Of a DNA stretch of 64,000 nt, positions 33,943-45,860 are shown in pieces. The notes under the pieces were generated by a model. That model saw only the letters and a program-made list of their open reading frames with translations, had not been told where the DNA came from and ran no database searches. Numbering within the stretch: position 1 is the stretch's first letter; every line of letters begins with the position of its first letter. Position numbers and translations under genes: made by a program. Source of the stretch: Reticulitermes speratus (lineage: Eukaryota; Arthropoda; Insecta; Blattodea; Rhinotermitidae); assembly GCA_021186555.1 (NCBI GenBank), contig JAJKFL010000042.1, positions 10,532,781 to 10,596,780 of the forward strand. The letters run 5' to 3'.

Positions 33943-35115
33943 CCTAATAGTAATAATAGGAAAAATTTATAAGAAATGCAGTTTACAACATAAGCCATGG
34001 TGTAGCTATTTTTAACACATTTTTACTAAATAAATTAGTAGACTCTAACGTAATACGAGGTATATGTCTCTACAAACAAACGGCTCATAAACTCAAAATT
34101 GCTTCCACGTTATAGCTCGGCATTGCCAGGCAAATGATTATAAGACGTTGTCTCACTTCTAGTGTCATTGTCCGGACAACATGACGCTGTGTAGCAGGCA
34201 ACATATTGCCCGCGAGTTACAGGTTGAAAGGGCCTGTAATGTAGTGTAGACCGGTAAGCGGTTATATCCCAAAGACCATAATTCGAATATGTTTGTTAGC
34301 AGCAGGGGAGTTCGCTGAGAGATACGATCGGACAGCTTGCAACGTGGAACTGAAAATCGTTGGATTATTAAGGGTTATGCTTGCACGAAAATTTATGCTA
34401 TGATACATTATACAGCACATTGTATCTAATATTTATTTGTATCTATCTGTATTTCCCTCTACAACATTAACTTTTTGGTTTTTACAACCGAGATGGTGAG
34501 TGTTTACTGCGCGGTACGGATTGGATCTTTAAATAAAACAGATTGCTTTGTCCTTGAAAAGTTAACAGGCTATGTTGTATTGAAATATAACGATGAGCAG
34601 GTAATTCTGTATTTTTATATTGTTCCAGCTGTATATAGCTCAATCGAGCTGAAACACATAAAAGAAATTTTTCCAATCAGGTACAGCCAAAACAATTATA
34701 GGTAAGGTGATTATAATAAACATGTTTAAAAAAATAGACATTGTCCGATATAATACGTATTTACTACAGACATAATGAATCAACTATTACACCAAGTACG
34801 TAGAAAATAATTTTATGCTCTATTCAGGTTCTGTGTAGGAGGCCTTTCGGAGCTATGTCACGCAGGTTGTTAATTAAACATTATCACAACTATGTTTTTA
34901 ATTTGAAATTTGGAAATACGGTGAAATGTTAGTGACAACAGGCACTCACCATATCTTAGGTCATTCAAAATTGAGTAGATAAGGAAAATGTTTAATTGCG
35001 AGAAAAATTTCCACGATACAGAATTTTGTATTCAGTTTAAAACAACGTTAAAATGTCCCTAAACTGCGTGTCATGTGTTTCGTTTAGAAAAATCTTAATA
35101 ACATTCCTGGCGATG
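33943..35115. other. No gene recognised
   Basis: AT-rich. The open frames at 34,475-34,705 (+) and 34,482-34,676 (-) overlap each other and resemble nothing I know. Confidence 0.45.
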
Positions 35116-35375
35116 TTTTTTTTTCCGTGGCGCAACAGCCCCTAGTGGGCCAGGGCCTCCTCATTATCGAGACTTCACGATTACACTCGGACACATCACA
35201 CTAGGTAGGACTCCTCTGGACGAGGGACCAGCCCGACGCAGAGACCTCTACCTGACAACATACAACACTCACAAGAGACAGATATCCATACCCCCGGCGG
35301 GAATTGAACCCGCAATACCAGCAAGCGAACGACCGCAGACCTACGCCTTAGACCGCGCGGCAACTGGAATCGGCT
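35116..35375 (-). mobile_element. SINE family B
   Basis: On minus: AGCCGATTCCAGTTGCCGCG head, box B GGGTTCAATTCCCGCC, full body and TAGGGGCTGTTGCGCCACGG end with A tail (T-run at 35,116-35,124 on plus). Confidence 0.87.
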
Positions 35376-35629
35376 CATTTCTCTCGATAGGTTTGTTCAA
35401 TTCTGAATCAAGTCACTAGTGTGTAAGATCCACCTAAATGGCAGTAATCAATGACGTGTGCGATTTGTGTCAGAAGAAAGGGCGCCGCTAGGGGTCAATA
35501 GTGCAATTGCAACACTGTGTGCTGAAGGCTGTACGTGCTTCACGCACTGGGCGAACAATAAAGTCGGTTACTAAACGAAGACGACACAAATAAGATTCCT
35601 TAGAGCTATCGCAATGCATATAATTTTTA

Positions 35630-35884
35630 TTCAATGGCTCGACAGCCCCTTGGGGGCCTAGGCCGCCACATTGTTCCAGGCTTCACGATCACACTCAGAC
35701 ACACCATACTCGGTAGGACTCCTCTGGTCGAGGGATCAGTCCGTCGCAGAGACCTCTACCTGACCACACACAACAGTCACAAGAGACAGACACCCATGCC
35801 CCCCGGTGGGATTCGAACCCGCAATCCCAGTAAGCGAGAGGCCGCAAACCTACGCCTTAGACCGCGCGGCCAATTGGATCGGCT
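35630..35884 (-). mobile_element. SINE family B, well preserved
   Basis: On minus: CCGATCCAATTGGCCGCGCG head, box B GGGTTCGAATCCCACC, body and GGGGCTGTCGAGCCATTG end. Approximate target duplication CAATGCATATAAT/TAATGTATGTAAT around it. Confidence 0.88.
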
Positions 35885-36528
35885 AATGTATGTAATGGCA
35901 GAGCATTAAACATAAAAAGACTAAAATTAATCCAAGCTATACAGAATGGCGCAAAAGTCACTTGACTCTCAATGTCTTGCCCCTGCTGTCAAGCGACTTA
36001 TGCGCCACCTTGTATATACAGAACTTCAGTTCGTATCTCACAGAGAACACATTGTATCCATTACAAAGACCAGCCGGTTACTGCTGTATACAGAAATAAT
36101 CTCTGTTCATTCTAAGATAATTCGAAACATATAAATATCTTGCGTGAGTAAAATGCGGAGTTTCAAATTTTGCAGCAGGTAGCATATAACTACGACAGTG
36201 GGTTAAATAGGTACATAAATCTGCATACATTTTGCACAGACTGTACGTTACGGTTAAAATAGAAGACCTCGGGCAGCGAACCCAGTAGCAGTGACGTCAA
36301 CTGCAGCGCGACGGAGTTCCAGCGGGCGCTGCGACGATTGGAAGCTTTTATGGACATGATGTAATTACATCAAATTTACTTTCAATTAAATGGGTGGGCG
36401 TGACATTTTGGTTTCGTGTGTACAATCGATAGACGTCTGACAGCTTAATACGGGGTAGAAATAATGGGACAATTGAGATAAGTGACACAGCACATGTCGG
36501 AAGTTCCACACGACATTTACAGAAAGTA
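35885..36528. other. No gene recognised
   Basis: Unassigned spacer. The 62-codon frame at 35,946-36,134 shows no domain. Confidence 0.45.
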
Positions 36529-36540
36529 AAAGAATCCTCT

Positions 36541-36798
36541 GCCGATCCCAGTGGCCGTGTGGTCTAAGACGTGGGTCTGCGGCCGCTCGCGTACTGGGAT
36601 TGTGGGTTCGAATCCCGCCTACGGCATGGATGTCTGTCTCTTGTGAGTGCTGTGTGTTGTCAGGTAGATGTCTCTGCGACGAGCTGGTCCCTCGTCCAGA
36701 GGAGTCCTACCGAGTGTGGTGTGTCTGTGTGTGATCGTGAAGCCTCGAAATCTAAGGCGGCCTTGGCCCCCAAGGGGCTGTCGAGTCATTGAAAAAAA
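36541..36798 (+). mobile_element. SINE family B, full-length with target duplication
   Basis: CCGATCCCAGTGGCCGTGTG head, box B GGGTTCGAATCCCGCC, body TAGATGTCTCTGCGACGAGC, end CCCCAAGGGGCTGTCGAGTC with A tail. The duplication AAAGAATCCTCT is at 36,529-36,540 and 36,799-36,810. Confidence 0.9.
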
Positions 36799-36864
36799 AA
36801 AGAATCCTCTTTATTGGATAGTAGAACATTTAACTGTGCTCTACCAATTGTAGATGTAGAGATC

Positions 36865-37102
36865 TGCTTTATTCTGGGATTTTACACAGCATAGATTGGT
36901 AATTCAGTACCGACGTTTTGGATAACATATCGGTCCCATTTTAAAGGGTCAAGCAGTCAAAAAACATCTTGGACTGCTTGACCCTTGATTATGGAACCGA
37001 TAGGTTGTCCCGAAACGTCGGTAACTATCAATCAACGCTGCGTAAAATCCCAGAAGAGCGAATATCTCATTTACACCGCGGCGAATGCCTGATATCAAGC
37101 AT
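36865..37102. mobile_element. Fold-back element, second family
   Basis: Left ATTCTGGGATTTTACACAGC mirrors right CTGCGTAAAATCCCAGAAGA. Central arms hold GGTTGTCCCGAAACGTCGGT with a perfect inner hairpin around CAAGCAGTC. The shared extension (TTACACCGCGGCGAATGCCT) is recognisable. Confidence 0.75.
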
Positions 37103-37206
37103 AAGATCAGAACCTGCTCATTTTGCAACTAGTCTTTCGTCTCACTGCGTGATCGAAAGAAAATTCAATTCCCTGCAAAACAAACTGTCTTTTGTCTTCT
37201 CGAAAT

Positions 37207-37395
37207 GGTCAAGACCGGCTCTGGGGCCCATCTAGCCTCCTATTCGATGGGTAGGGGAAGCTGTTTCATCGGGATTAAGCGGCCAGGATGTTCCGATAAT
37301 AACTAACCTCCACTGAGCACAGAGGTTATGAATGCATGGAGCCAACCCCTGTTGTCCTTAGGTCTTCATGGTGTGTTTAATCAAACACAGAGAAA
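37207..37395 (+). mobile_element. SINE family D body fragment (head missing)
   Basis: Starts GTCAAGACCGGCTCTGGGGC and continues through CCTCCTATTCGATGGGTAGG to TCTTCATGGTGTG, collinear with 20,665-20,840. The tRNA-like head is absent. Confidence 0.72.
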
Positions 37396-38030
37396 GGTTC
37401 TTCTATCCAGTCAGATAAATACAGCAGAAAAAACACGCACAGCAATTTCGTATCGGCGCATTTTCACGGTAAGGGAGTGCCATTTCTGATTGCCATATGG
37501 CACTGCTTATCGGTACAGATACACTCTCACCGTGCATGACCCTTGTCCTGTCAGAAGAAAGTTGTTGCTTCATTCACTCCTTAAACCCAACCCACGATTT
37601 GGTTTCGTTAGGAGAGCTACTGTTACAAATGCTGGTGGGAAGATGGAGGAGTTTAGTACTGTACGTAACGTTTATATTGCCTTCACACTGCTAATTTGCA
37701 ACACGTATGTCACTGTTACATGCACACAAACACGTAGCTCTAGCGATTGTAATGTAATATACAAGGTTCTATAACATAAAAGCGAGATATATCGTAACAT
37801 TAAAACGCATAACTGATAAAGTTATCGACTATTTAATGTACTTTCTATTTTTTTGGGCGGATTTGCAAAGAGATTTCAAAACTGTTCGCATTTATCTGTT
37901 CCATGAAGTCTAGAACAGACGAATGGATTCACATGACATTTCATATTCGAATTCGAGGCAAAATTTGTAAGCACATTTATACTAAGACAAAGGTCCGATG
38001 TGTTTCTTCACACAACTCGACTTCACCTAG
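37396..38030. other. No gene recognised
   Basis: The two overlapping frames near 37,490-37,774 contain a hydrophobic stretch (VYIAFTLLICNTYVTV) but no splice or start context. I do not call a gene. Confidence 0.4.
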
Positions 38031-38122
38031 ACATGTTATGTTACTACTACCGTCCATATTCTTACAATCAATACATCAGCCAACATATGTACTTAATAAA
38101 ACATACTCAGAAGCAATTATAA

Positions 38123-38166
38123 AACTCCTACATGTTTCGGCACCGGGGTGTCATCATCAGGGAATT
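38123..38166 (-). ncRNA. Hammerhead ribozyme motif, intact core (left arm)
   Basis: Minus: AATTCC, core CTGATGA, U, stem II GACACC/GGTGCC (one A-C mismatch), GAAAC, AT, GTA, GGAGTT. Stem I has six pairs including one G-U. Palindromic ACATGT at stem III. Confidence 0.68.
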
Positions 38167-38466
38167 ATTCAGAACAAAGTTGTGTACTACAGCGCCTGAC
38201 ATAAAACACTTCACACGCTCTACCAGGACGAGATCTCTTCGGATCACATAAGATCGAGACAGATGTTTGTAAACATGCACCATACAGAGTGCAAACAACT
38301 GGCAACTTTACCTTGAACGGCTCACTTTAAAAAATTTTAATTTATAACATTGTAAATTTATGATTATTAAGTTTCTATGTTTTAGAGTATTAATATTTTA
38401 ATAATTTTAAAATGGTAGACAAAATACCTAGATTAGTTGTTGGCGTAGTATTCCTTTGTCCAGAAT

Positions 38467-38510
38467 AACTCCCTGATGATGGCACCGCGGTGCCGAAACA
38501 TGTAGGAGTT
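38467..38510 (+). ncRNA. Hammerhead ribozyme motif, best-formed copy
   Basis: Stem I AACTCC (38,467-38,472) pairs perfectly with GGAGTT (38,505-38,510). Core CTGATGA at 38,473-38,479, one U, then GGCACCGCGGTGCC forming a perfect stem II hairpin, GAAAC at 38,495-38,499, and AT-GTA. Every invariant core residue is present. As in all copies stem III is only AC/GU with the palindrome ACATGT, so a monomer would have a 2-nt loop and a dimer may be the active form. Confidence 0.78.
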
Positions 38511-38603
38511 TATAATTGCCTCTGAATGTGTTTTATTAAGTGCATAAGTTGGTTGATGTATTGATTTACCTAGCAAGTAACCTGCTAAACATTCAATGAC
38601 ATT

Positions 38604-38867
38604 AGCAATAAGTCACCAAATAATGCACAAAACTGTCATTAAAGGTATAAATTAACCTTTTATCATCATTAAAATACCCTACATATGTTTCAGCTTGCGA
38701 GAAGCCATCATCATTGTAAACCCCTGATGATGGCTTCCCGCAAGCTGAAACATATGTAGGGTATTTTAATGATGATAAAAGGTTAATCTATACCTTTAAT
38801 GACAGTTTTGTGCATTTGTTGGTGACTTATTGCTGATTATAGAAATGCACTGTGATTTAGGATTAAA
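38604..38867. mobile_element. Near-perfect hairpin retroelement with one intact hammerhead and 13-bp target duplication
   Basis: Arms 38,604-38,713 and 38,724-38,834 are almost perfect inverted copies with only about 10 bp between them. A 33-bp extension (38,835-38,867) contains GAAATGCACTGTGATTTAGG. It is flanked by the perfect direct repeat ATTCAATGACATT at 38,591-38,603 and 38,868-38,880. It lies 38 bp from the previous fold-back element. Confidence 0.85.
38718..38764 (+). ncRNA. Hammerhead ribozyme motif, intact core (right arm)
   Basis: CCC, core CTGATGA at 38,724-38,730, U, stem II GGCTT/AAGCT with loop CCCGC (one G-U), GAAAC, ATAT, GTA at 38,756-38,758, GGG. The left-arm partner has ATGATGA, so only this arm keeps C3. 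Confidence 0.7.
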
Positions 38868-38880
38868 ATTCAATGACATT

Positions 38881-40014
38881 CTTTGCATAAACTGCACGCT
38901 CAAGTCGGCGCATATATAAAGAATGAAAAATATGTTTTAATTATATAAAACACTGGAGATCGCTCTTTACAAATGTTTCCGAATTATCCGTACGGTAGCG
39001 CTGCAACGGTAACGTGACGTCACTAATTGAGACGTGCCTACAGATTAATGAAGTCCTTGCCTTTATCCTTCAGCACCAGATGACGAGAGTTATCGATTCG
39101 TAAATAATCAAAATGTAATAACTGCTTCAAAATGATGCAGCTGGAAATTCCAATTTTGTTACACATTTCATGTTTAATTACAACATGTTATTTCGTGCCT
39201 CCATTACGGTCAACACGCACAAATAATTCAAGTGCTGCCAACTCATGACAGTTAACACTACGATAACAGACATCGACAAAAGAAGGCTGTATCACTGTAT
39301 AAATCACAGAATGCTACACGACTCATCAGATGGAAGAACGCTAAAACTGTATTAAAAATGCCTAACTGACAAACAAAAAGAAACAGAAAGAAATAGACGA
39401 AAATAAAAGCGTACGACGAAACTTTCAGGAGAATGATAACCTTTCTCTAGTGTGGGGATACGGAAAGAAAGTAGTACCAAGGGGTCCTTGCCACAACGTC
39501 GACAAATTCCATTCATGTCGAACGATGTGGTTTATAATAATGTTTTGAGGGTGGAGTACTGAGTCTTTTGTCACACTTTGTACAGTCGGCGTATCTTACA
39601 TCAGAACACAAAAGATAATCTACATTTCACTTTTCGTTCTCAACCATGCAGGGACCAATGACCGACCAGTCTGATTGTTCAAAAGAATACGCTGTGTATA
39701 AAATTTAGAGTGATTCAATTTACATTCAAAGTACCAATACATCGAATCTTATGACAGCTGAATCTCCGTTTCTTTCTGGCGTCTTTCTCAAGAACAATAA
39801 TCACAAAACACCAAATCTTGAATATGGATGTGCCTGGGATTATAAGAATAGAAAATTCATTATGCCGGTAAAGAAATCTTTAATATATGAACGGGAAATT
39901 TCAACTAAGTAATATTTAAAAATAAATTTCCTATTTTTTGCAACCCTACTTCGTATTTGGCAAGCGCCGGCTTCAATACTCGGCTACAATATCGGCTATC
40001 TTAACTGAGGAGAA
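38881..40014. other. No gene recognised
   Basis: AT-rich spacer without recognisable repeats or long frames. Confidence 0.45.
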
Positions 40015-40125
40015 ACACGAAAATCTTAAACAGGACAACCGGTGTCCAGGGCGAGATTCGAAGCGGGCATCTCTGGAACACAATTCCAGATTTTGACCAC
40101 TGCACCGCCCTATCCCACCTTTAAA
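40015..40125 (-). mobile_element. tRNA-like SINE head fragment
   Basis: Minus strand GGTGGGATAGGGCGGTGCAG and a box B-like GCTTCGAATCTCG about 45 bp downstream suggest a tRNA-derived head unlike families A-D. No tail or target duplication seen. Confidence 0.5.
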
Positions 40126-40130
40126 CTGGC

Positions 40131-40475
40131 TAACCAACAAATTAACTAACTAATTTCAAGAAGCAGAGTTCTTCTTGAGAAGCTAATACTTCCAGAGCTA
40201 GCCAAGAAATACCCTGGATTTCATGGAAAGCGAAGGTTCATCACCGTCTACATAACATCCCACCCTGGTCTCTATTCTCAGATAAATCCAGTCCCTCCTG
40301 TCTTATTTCTTTAAGACTACTCATTTGAATAATATCCCTCATCTTCGCCTAGGTCCTCCAAGTGGTCTCTTTTTATCAGATTTGTCTACCAAAAGCCTGT
40401 AGGCATTTCTGTTCTCCTTCATGCATGCCACAAGCCCCACCCACCTTTTACTTTACACTCTCACCAAAAAACTAT
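40131..40475 (-). mobile_element. Family E LINE 3' end
   Basis: Degenerate copy ending (minus) in AATTAGTTAATTTGTTGG. Contains AAGTGGTCTCTTTTTATCAG and ATGCCACAAGCCCCACCCAC on plus, as in the other copies. Confidence 0.75.
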
Positions 40476-42890
40476 TTGAATAATAATAATAATGCAGTAA
40501 GCAATAAGTGGCTTATTTTGTACCTATCAGCATATTGCATAGAGAGTGTGTAAAAATTTCAGTTCATAGCTTCTGCAAATCCTACATAATTGATATCAGA
40601 ATCGCAAAGTTCTGTACACAAATTGTTGCTATATTTTCCGCATTATCATGCTTACTTTTTTAATGTCGCATATTAGGTGCTACTACCTCGTATTTCATTT
40701 ATATTCGGTCTCTATACAGCAGTCTCTGTGAAGGTAACTCCACGTTCAAACTTACCCAGACCTTAGGGTTTCAATACATATGTAAATTTGTCAGGGAAAG
40801 ACGCTTAAGTTAGCAAATAAGAATCACAGCTACCGTTTAATGATGCTGATGATGATAGCTAGCGACCTGTCAGCTTTTCCTTCGCTATATTTTACTATAT
40901 GTGTAAATCTTTGTTTGTTGCTTTCATTCGTATTGCCAAGTTGTGGTTTAACGAGCACCTTCACATTCCGTAGGTCAGGTTAGCGCCAATGCTTAAGGGA
41001 CGTCTATTTGAAGCCTTAAGTGTACATCGGACTTTTTCATCACCTCGTTCTTTTTTGAAAACATGCAACTTTTCGTAACTTTCCGTCAACAGGTATAATA
41101 CAATATGTGTGAAGCCTACGATATTTGATTCGCTGAATGGAGCTAACGTATGCCTTCATTTTAAAAGGAACATTTGACTAAAGATCTACAGGGCTACAGA
41201 TCTAAAGGTAAGTGATATAATGCTACCATGGCGGTGCCTAGTTAAGACTACTTTCTAATGGGACGTGATGCCTTGAATTCTGGTGTCAAATTACAGTCTT
41301 TAAGGAGAAACCAGATGTAGTTATCTTCAGCAGGTTCCTCAGAAATGTCTTTATAAATTTCTACCAGACTACACGACGTCACATCTAAGAAGCAAGAACT
41401 CTTCATAATATTATGTTGAATTACAAATTTCGTACTCTGGACAAGAAGGCCATGTGATATTTCACGGCCCAGTGTAGAACCCAATGTAAGATAAAATGTA
41501 ACCGCGAGTGTTAAGGAAGCCACGCGCTTGCTCTAACACGGCCATATATCTGCCGCTTTCAGAATAGTCTATTTTCATGATTTAACTTAAGACTTCCTTC
41601 GAACAGCCGTCCGAGCCTCGATGAGAACAGAGAGAATGTTGAATGAAACATTTCTGTTTCACTTTCATAACCCTGGTATTCATTAAATATATTCACGCCA
41701 TACTCCAGGGCTTATGAAAGGATAGGTCATGGTTCGCTCTCAGAGCTCCGTAATGATTGATCCATTAATCCGGTAATGGATAGTGGATCCATCAGCAGCT
41801 GTAGCAAAAACATGAAAGTCTGAATAATCTCACGCCACTATAAAATAATTATAGGTCTATAGATTGTGTAATTTAATAGATGCCTGGAAATTTATCATTT
41901 TGGTAGTTGCAAATAAATAAAATTATTTACCAATTAATTACTTTTAAAATTAATTTAAATTTCCTCGTGTGAGAAATATATTTTAAAGTAGAGTTCCGAA
42001 TATCCGACCTTTGGTGGTCCGACGTTCCGCTTGACAAGGTAGAGACATAGGACGTGCCATTTACCATTCTGTGCAGCACGCATGTATACTCGGGTATTTA
42101 ATCAATTTAAAGTCCACAGGTCACTTTACTTAATTAAATTAATTTTTTAAAATAATGGTTCTGAACCCTCTTATGTTAGTTCTACTGTAGAACAATATTA
42201 ATGAACCAAAGTTTGTATTTGGATTTACTTTCCGATTCGTTTCGCGTTATACGACATTTTTGAGAAGCCAAACACCTATGGGTCATGTTTAGGTAGGATA
42301 ATTGGGACCCTATTCAGTTCAACATCACATTACATTCAACACTTTCGTGAACATATTACTTAAGGCTGGAGATTAGAAATTCATAAAGTATTTTAGCTGG
42401 AAACCTCGAAAGTTAGGCACACATTGGAAAAATAAGGGTATATGGGATGACAATATTAAAAAGAATCTAAAAAAGTTTTTACGAGAGTGTGAACTAGATT
42501 TGGCTCGATTAACGTGTATTACGGTGAAAGAATCACAAGATCACAGGAACGAATATTACGGTTCCATATAAGGAGCGACACATCTTTACCAGCCGAATAT
42601 CAGCATTTCATAAAAAAATCTTTGTTACAAGAAACCCAACCAGCCACTTATTCACGAAGTATCAGGGACTCTTCACCCGGAAATAATGTTAGAGCAGCGA
42701 GGCCTGACCACTCACCTTACCCCTTCAAAGACAAACTTAAATTTTAATTTAAGGACCTAGTCCGTACCGCGCAGTAAACACATTCCATCTCCGTCATTAA
42801 AACCAATCAGGTAAGCCCATATAAGTAAAACCTGCTGTTTCTTCTGAGAACCATATACAACACAGAAATAACCCTTAGACAGGAAGTAGA
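40476..42890. other. No gene; one possible degraded repeat at 41,237-41,420
   Basis: Mostly unassigned AT-rich sequence. The minus frame 41,248-41,523 includes KSSCFLDVTSCSLVEIYKDI, which resembles a peptide (K-S-x-C-F-x-D-V-x-x-C-S-L) often produced by a common insect interspersed repeat, so I take it as a repeat relic. The frame 42,514-42,747 has no similarity I recognise. Confidence 0.5.
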
Positions 42891-43434
42891 ATTTTTAGGC
42901 GCGTTTACAAAATTGCGAAAAGCGACAATTACCTTCGTAATGTCTGTCTCTCTGTCCATCTGTCCATCCTTCCGTCCGCGTGGAACAACTCGGCTCCCAC
43001 TATACAGATTTCAATGAAATTTGATATTTGAGTATTTTTCGAAAATCTGTTTAGAAAATTCAAGTGTTGCTAGAATCTGACAAGAATAACGGGTACTTTA
43101 CATGAAGGCCTACGTACATTTGTGATAATATCTCGCTGAATTCTCAGAATGAGAAATGTTTCAGACAGATTTGTAGAGAAAATCAAAACACATTTCTTGT
43201 TGAATAACGTTTTCCTCGAAAATCGTGCCGTTTGTGAGATAATGTGGAAAAATATGGTACGGCCGGACAGGCCACAGATGAGAATATAATACGGCGCATG
43301 CGCATTGCATGCTGGATAACTGAGGCTACAAACATGCACTCAGAATAAGTAATACTTACTGCATTTGCACGGCAACAATGGTTGCTCGAACGCACATCAA
43401 TGTTACGTTATATGTAAATTGCCTGTCTTGTTAA
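42891..43434 (+). repeat. Interspersed repeat family F, copy 4
   Basis: Full-length: ATTTTTAGGCGCGTTTACAA start, GGAACAACTCGGCTCCCACT, GGCGCATGCGCATTGCATGC, end AATTGCCTGTCTTGTTAA. Confidence 0.87.
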
Positions 43435-44488
43435 TACCAAACCTGGTACGACATAGAGTAGCCACCGGAGTTTAAAGGTTTATTATACTGCCAAGTTTAA
43501 GAATGTGTAAAGCACACCTTCATTTATCAAGGAGTTTTCATACCGACGTGTTAAATTTACCACAGGGGAAATCTTATATTTACGTTGTACAAAATCATCT
43601 CAAAATTACACTCATCATAATTTAAATTCGGAATAAGTAGCAAAAGAATATTCTAAATGCGGTAAATTTATTTCAAGAACCTAGTTTCGAAACACCCAGC
43701 TGGGCACTATCCGTAACTGATCTCTGAATCTCTCTTTAGCAAGGTTTGCGAGTGTTCTTGTAGTTGCCTTCAGACAAACACCGACCTTGGCACATCTTCA
43801 ATTTTTTATACTCATAGTCTTACGCAAACATTAATTTACATCACAATGGGCGATTTCGGGTGTTCGTATGTCTTTGTTTGGTGTAGAATTCAAATTATCT
43901 GGATGCTCAAGTTTTAGTGTCTTACAGTGTTTAGTGCAAGTTAAACGAGCTTATGACTGTAAAGAAAAAAATTAAGATGCAAACAACCTGTTAATTTATA
44001 CAGGGTTCAGAACGAAAAGAAGTTCTTAAAATTTATGAAAAAAAAGGCAGTGTATTACTCCAAAATTCTGGTAAATTTGTATCATACTGCACGGGGTCAC
44101 ATCCCAGGATACTCTAATAACTTCTGTTACCGTCTTGAGAACATAATATTCTGGATTAATACTTAGTTAAACAATTATCAGAGGAAAATTAAAAATTAAA
44201 CATTGCTTCTAATAATTCATTTTTATACAAAGTGAAATCAACACGCATTTCAAATTACCTACAATTTGCAAGCGGGTGACTTTTGTTCCTTCCTTCCTTC
44301 TTTAGTTTTGTTTATTTTTGTGCGTCACAAAATAAATTCCAAGAAATACTCTTATTTTAGACACGCAACATGAATAATAACACAAAATTTACAAATGAAT
44401 CCTTGCCCATGTGAAGCCCGGTGGTAATTATATGTCAAAAGCTCTGCACTTTGTCCACACGGTGTATTTATACGTCTTGTATAATTCT
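43435..44488. other. No gene recognised
   Basis: AT-rich spacer, no long frames. A short segment near 44,090-44,150 may belong to the same degraded repeat as 41,237-41,420. Confidence 0.45.
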
Positions 44489-45037
44489 TTAACAAGACAG
44501 GCAGTGAACGTATAACGTAAAATTGAGGCGCGTTCGCCTAACCATTGGTGCGGTGGAAAACTAATATATATTTACATATTCTGAGTATGTGTCTGCAGCC
44601 TTAGTTACCCAACAAGCACTGCGCAAGCGCCGTATTATATTGTCATCTGTGGCCTGTCTGGCTGTACAATATTTTTCCGCATTATCTCATAAACTGCACG
44701 ATTTTTGGAAAAGTTATTGAAACTAAAATGCGTGTTTTGATTTTCTCTACAAATTTTGTTGGAAATATTTTTCATTCTAAGAAGAACTGAGTGACATATT
44801 ATCATAAATGTACAAGGTCTTCACGTAAAGTACCCGTTATTCATGTCAGATTTTAGTAAAAGTGGAATTTTCTCGACAGATTTTGGATACATAATCAACT
44901 CTCACATTTCATGAAAATCAGCCCCAGTGGGAGCCGAGTTGTTCCATGCGGATGGCCGCATGGACGGACACAGGCAGACAGACAGACATGAAGAAAGCTA
45001 ATAGTCGCTTTTCGCAATTTTGCGAAAGCTCCTAAAA
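44489..45037 (-). repeat. Interspersed repeat family F, copy 5 (inverted)
   Basis: Full-length in the opposite orientation to the other five: plus strand TTAACAAGACAGGCAGTGAA at the left and TTTTGCGAAAGCTCCTAAAA at the right. Confidence 0.87.
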
Positions 45038-45569
45038 CAGCAGTATTTCCCCATAAAGATTTCACTACAGCTCTTTATAATGAAAGAAAATGATGTCCTC
45101 TGTAAGGTAGGAACTGAATATTTGTAAGTAACTTAAATTGATTACATCCTTTAAATGTTCAACGGTGCTTTCGCACGCAATAAATATATATAATTAACGG
45201 TAGAATCGCGATTCCCGCAATCGACAGCGATTATGTTCATAAAGAGCATTAACACATTCATCTTTCTAATGGAGACGGATTACGTCTCTGTGGAGTATAA
45301 CGGAGTTTTTAAATATTATTCATACGACTGTAAGTCGTTAAAGGGTTTTAATATAATGCAGTAATATTTTTCCTGTTTTGTGTACATCTGTTTTAATAAC
45401 ACAAATGTGTACAAAGATATATGACAAAGCAAAGTATAAACTATTATGAAAAGTACGTGAAGTTATTTTAAAATAGCTACACACAGCCCGGTAATTACTG
45501 ACACGTTTTCACCGAAAGTACGAATAACAAATTTTTAACAATTTTTTGAAGAATTAGATGCGCTGAAAT
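45038..45569. other. No gene recognised
   Basis: AT-rich spacer between repeats. Confidence 0.45.
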
Positions 45570-45860
45570 ATAACATGTATGGGGAGAGGAAAAGTGCACA
45601 CAGGGTTTTGGTGCGGAAAGCTGAGGGACAAGAGGCCACTTAGAAGACCTGGGCATAGATGAGAAAACAATATTAAAATGGGTATTGAAGAAATGGGATG
45701 GGGGCATGAACTGGATTCATCTGGCTCAGGTTAGGGACAGGTGGCGGGCTCTTGTGAATGCGGTAATGAACTTTCAGGTTCCATAAAATGCGGAGAATTT
45801 CATGACTAGCTGAGGATTTGTTAGCTTTTCAAGAAGTCTGGTCCTTAGGGTTAAGTTAGG
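45570..45860 (+). mobile_element. Family E LINE 3' end, plus orientation
   Basis: Contains GTGCACACAGGGTTTTGGTG, AGGACAAGAGG-type sequence coding DKRPLRRPGHRWENNIKMG-like peptide with a disruption, and GGACAGGTGGCGGGCTCTTG. This is the clearest view of the GRPRxRWEDNI C-terminus of an insect LINE in this family. The microsatellite tail is lost. Confidence 0.78.

Larger units (their letters stand above)
38031..38566. mobile_element. Fold-back retroelement with two intact opposing hammerhead motifs
   Basis: Arms 38,067-38,168 and about 38,463-38,566 are about 90% inverted identical over some 100 bp, from ATCAATACATCA inward to the hammerheads. A left extension (38,031-38,066), read on minus, contains GGACGGTAGTAGTAACATAA, close to the ATGCACGGTGGTAGTAACGT of the copy at 2,956-3,668. 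A weak target duplication CACCTAG/TACCTAG is present. The AT-rich centre (about 290 bp) is non-coding. Confidence 0.8.
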
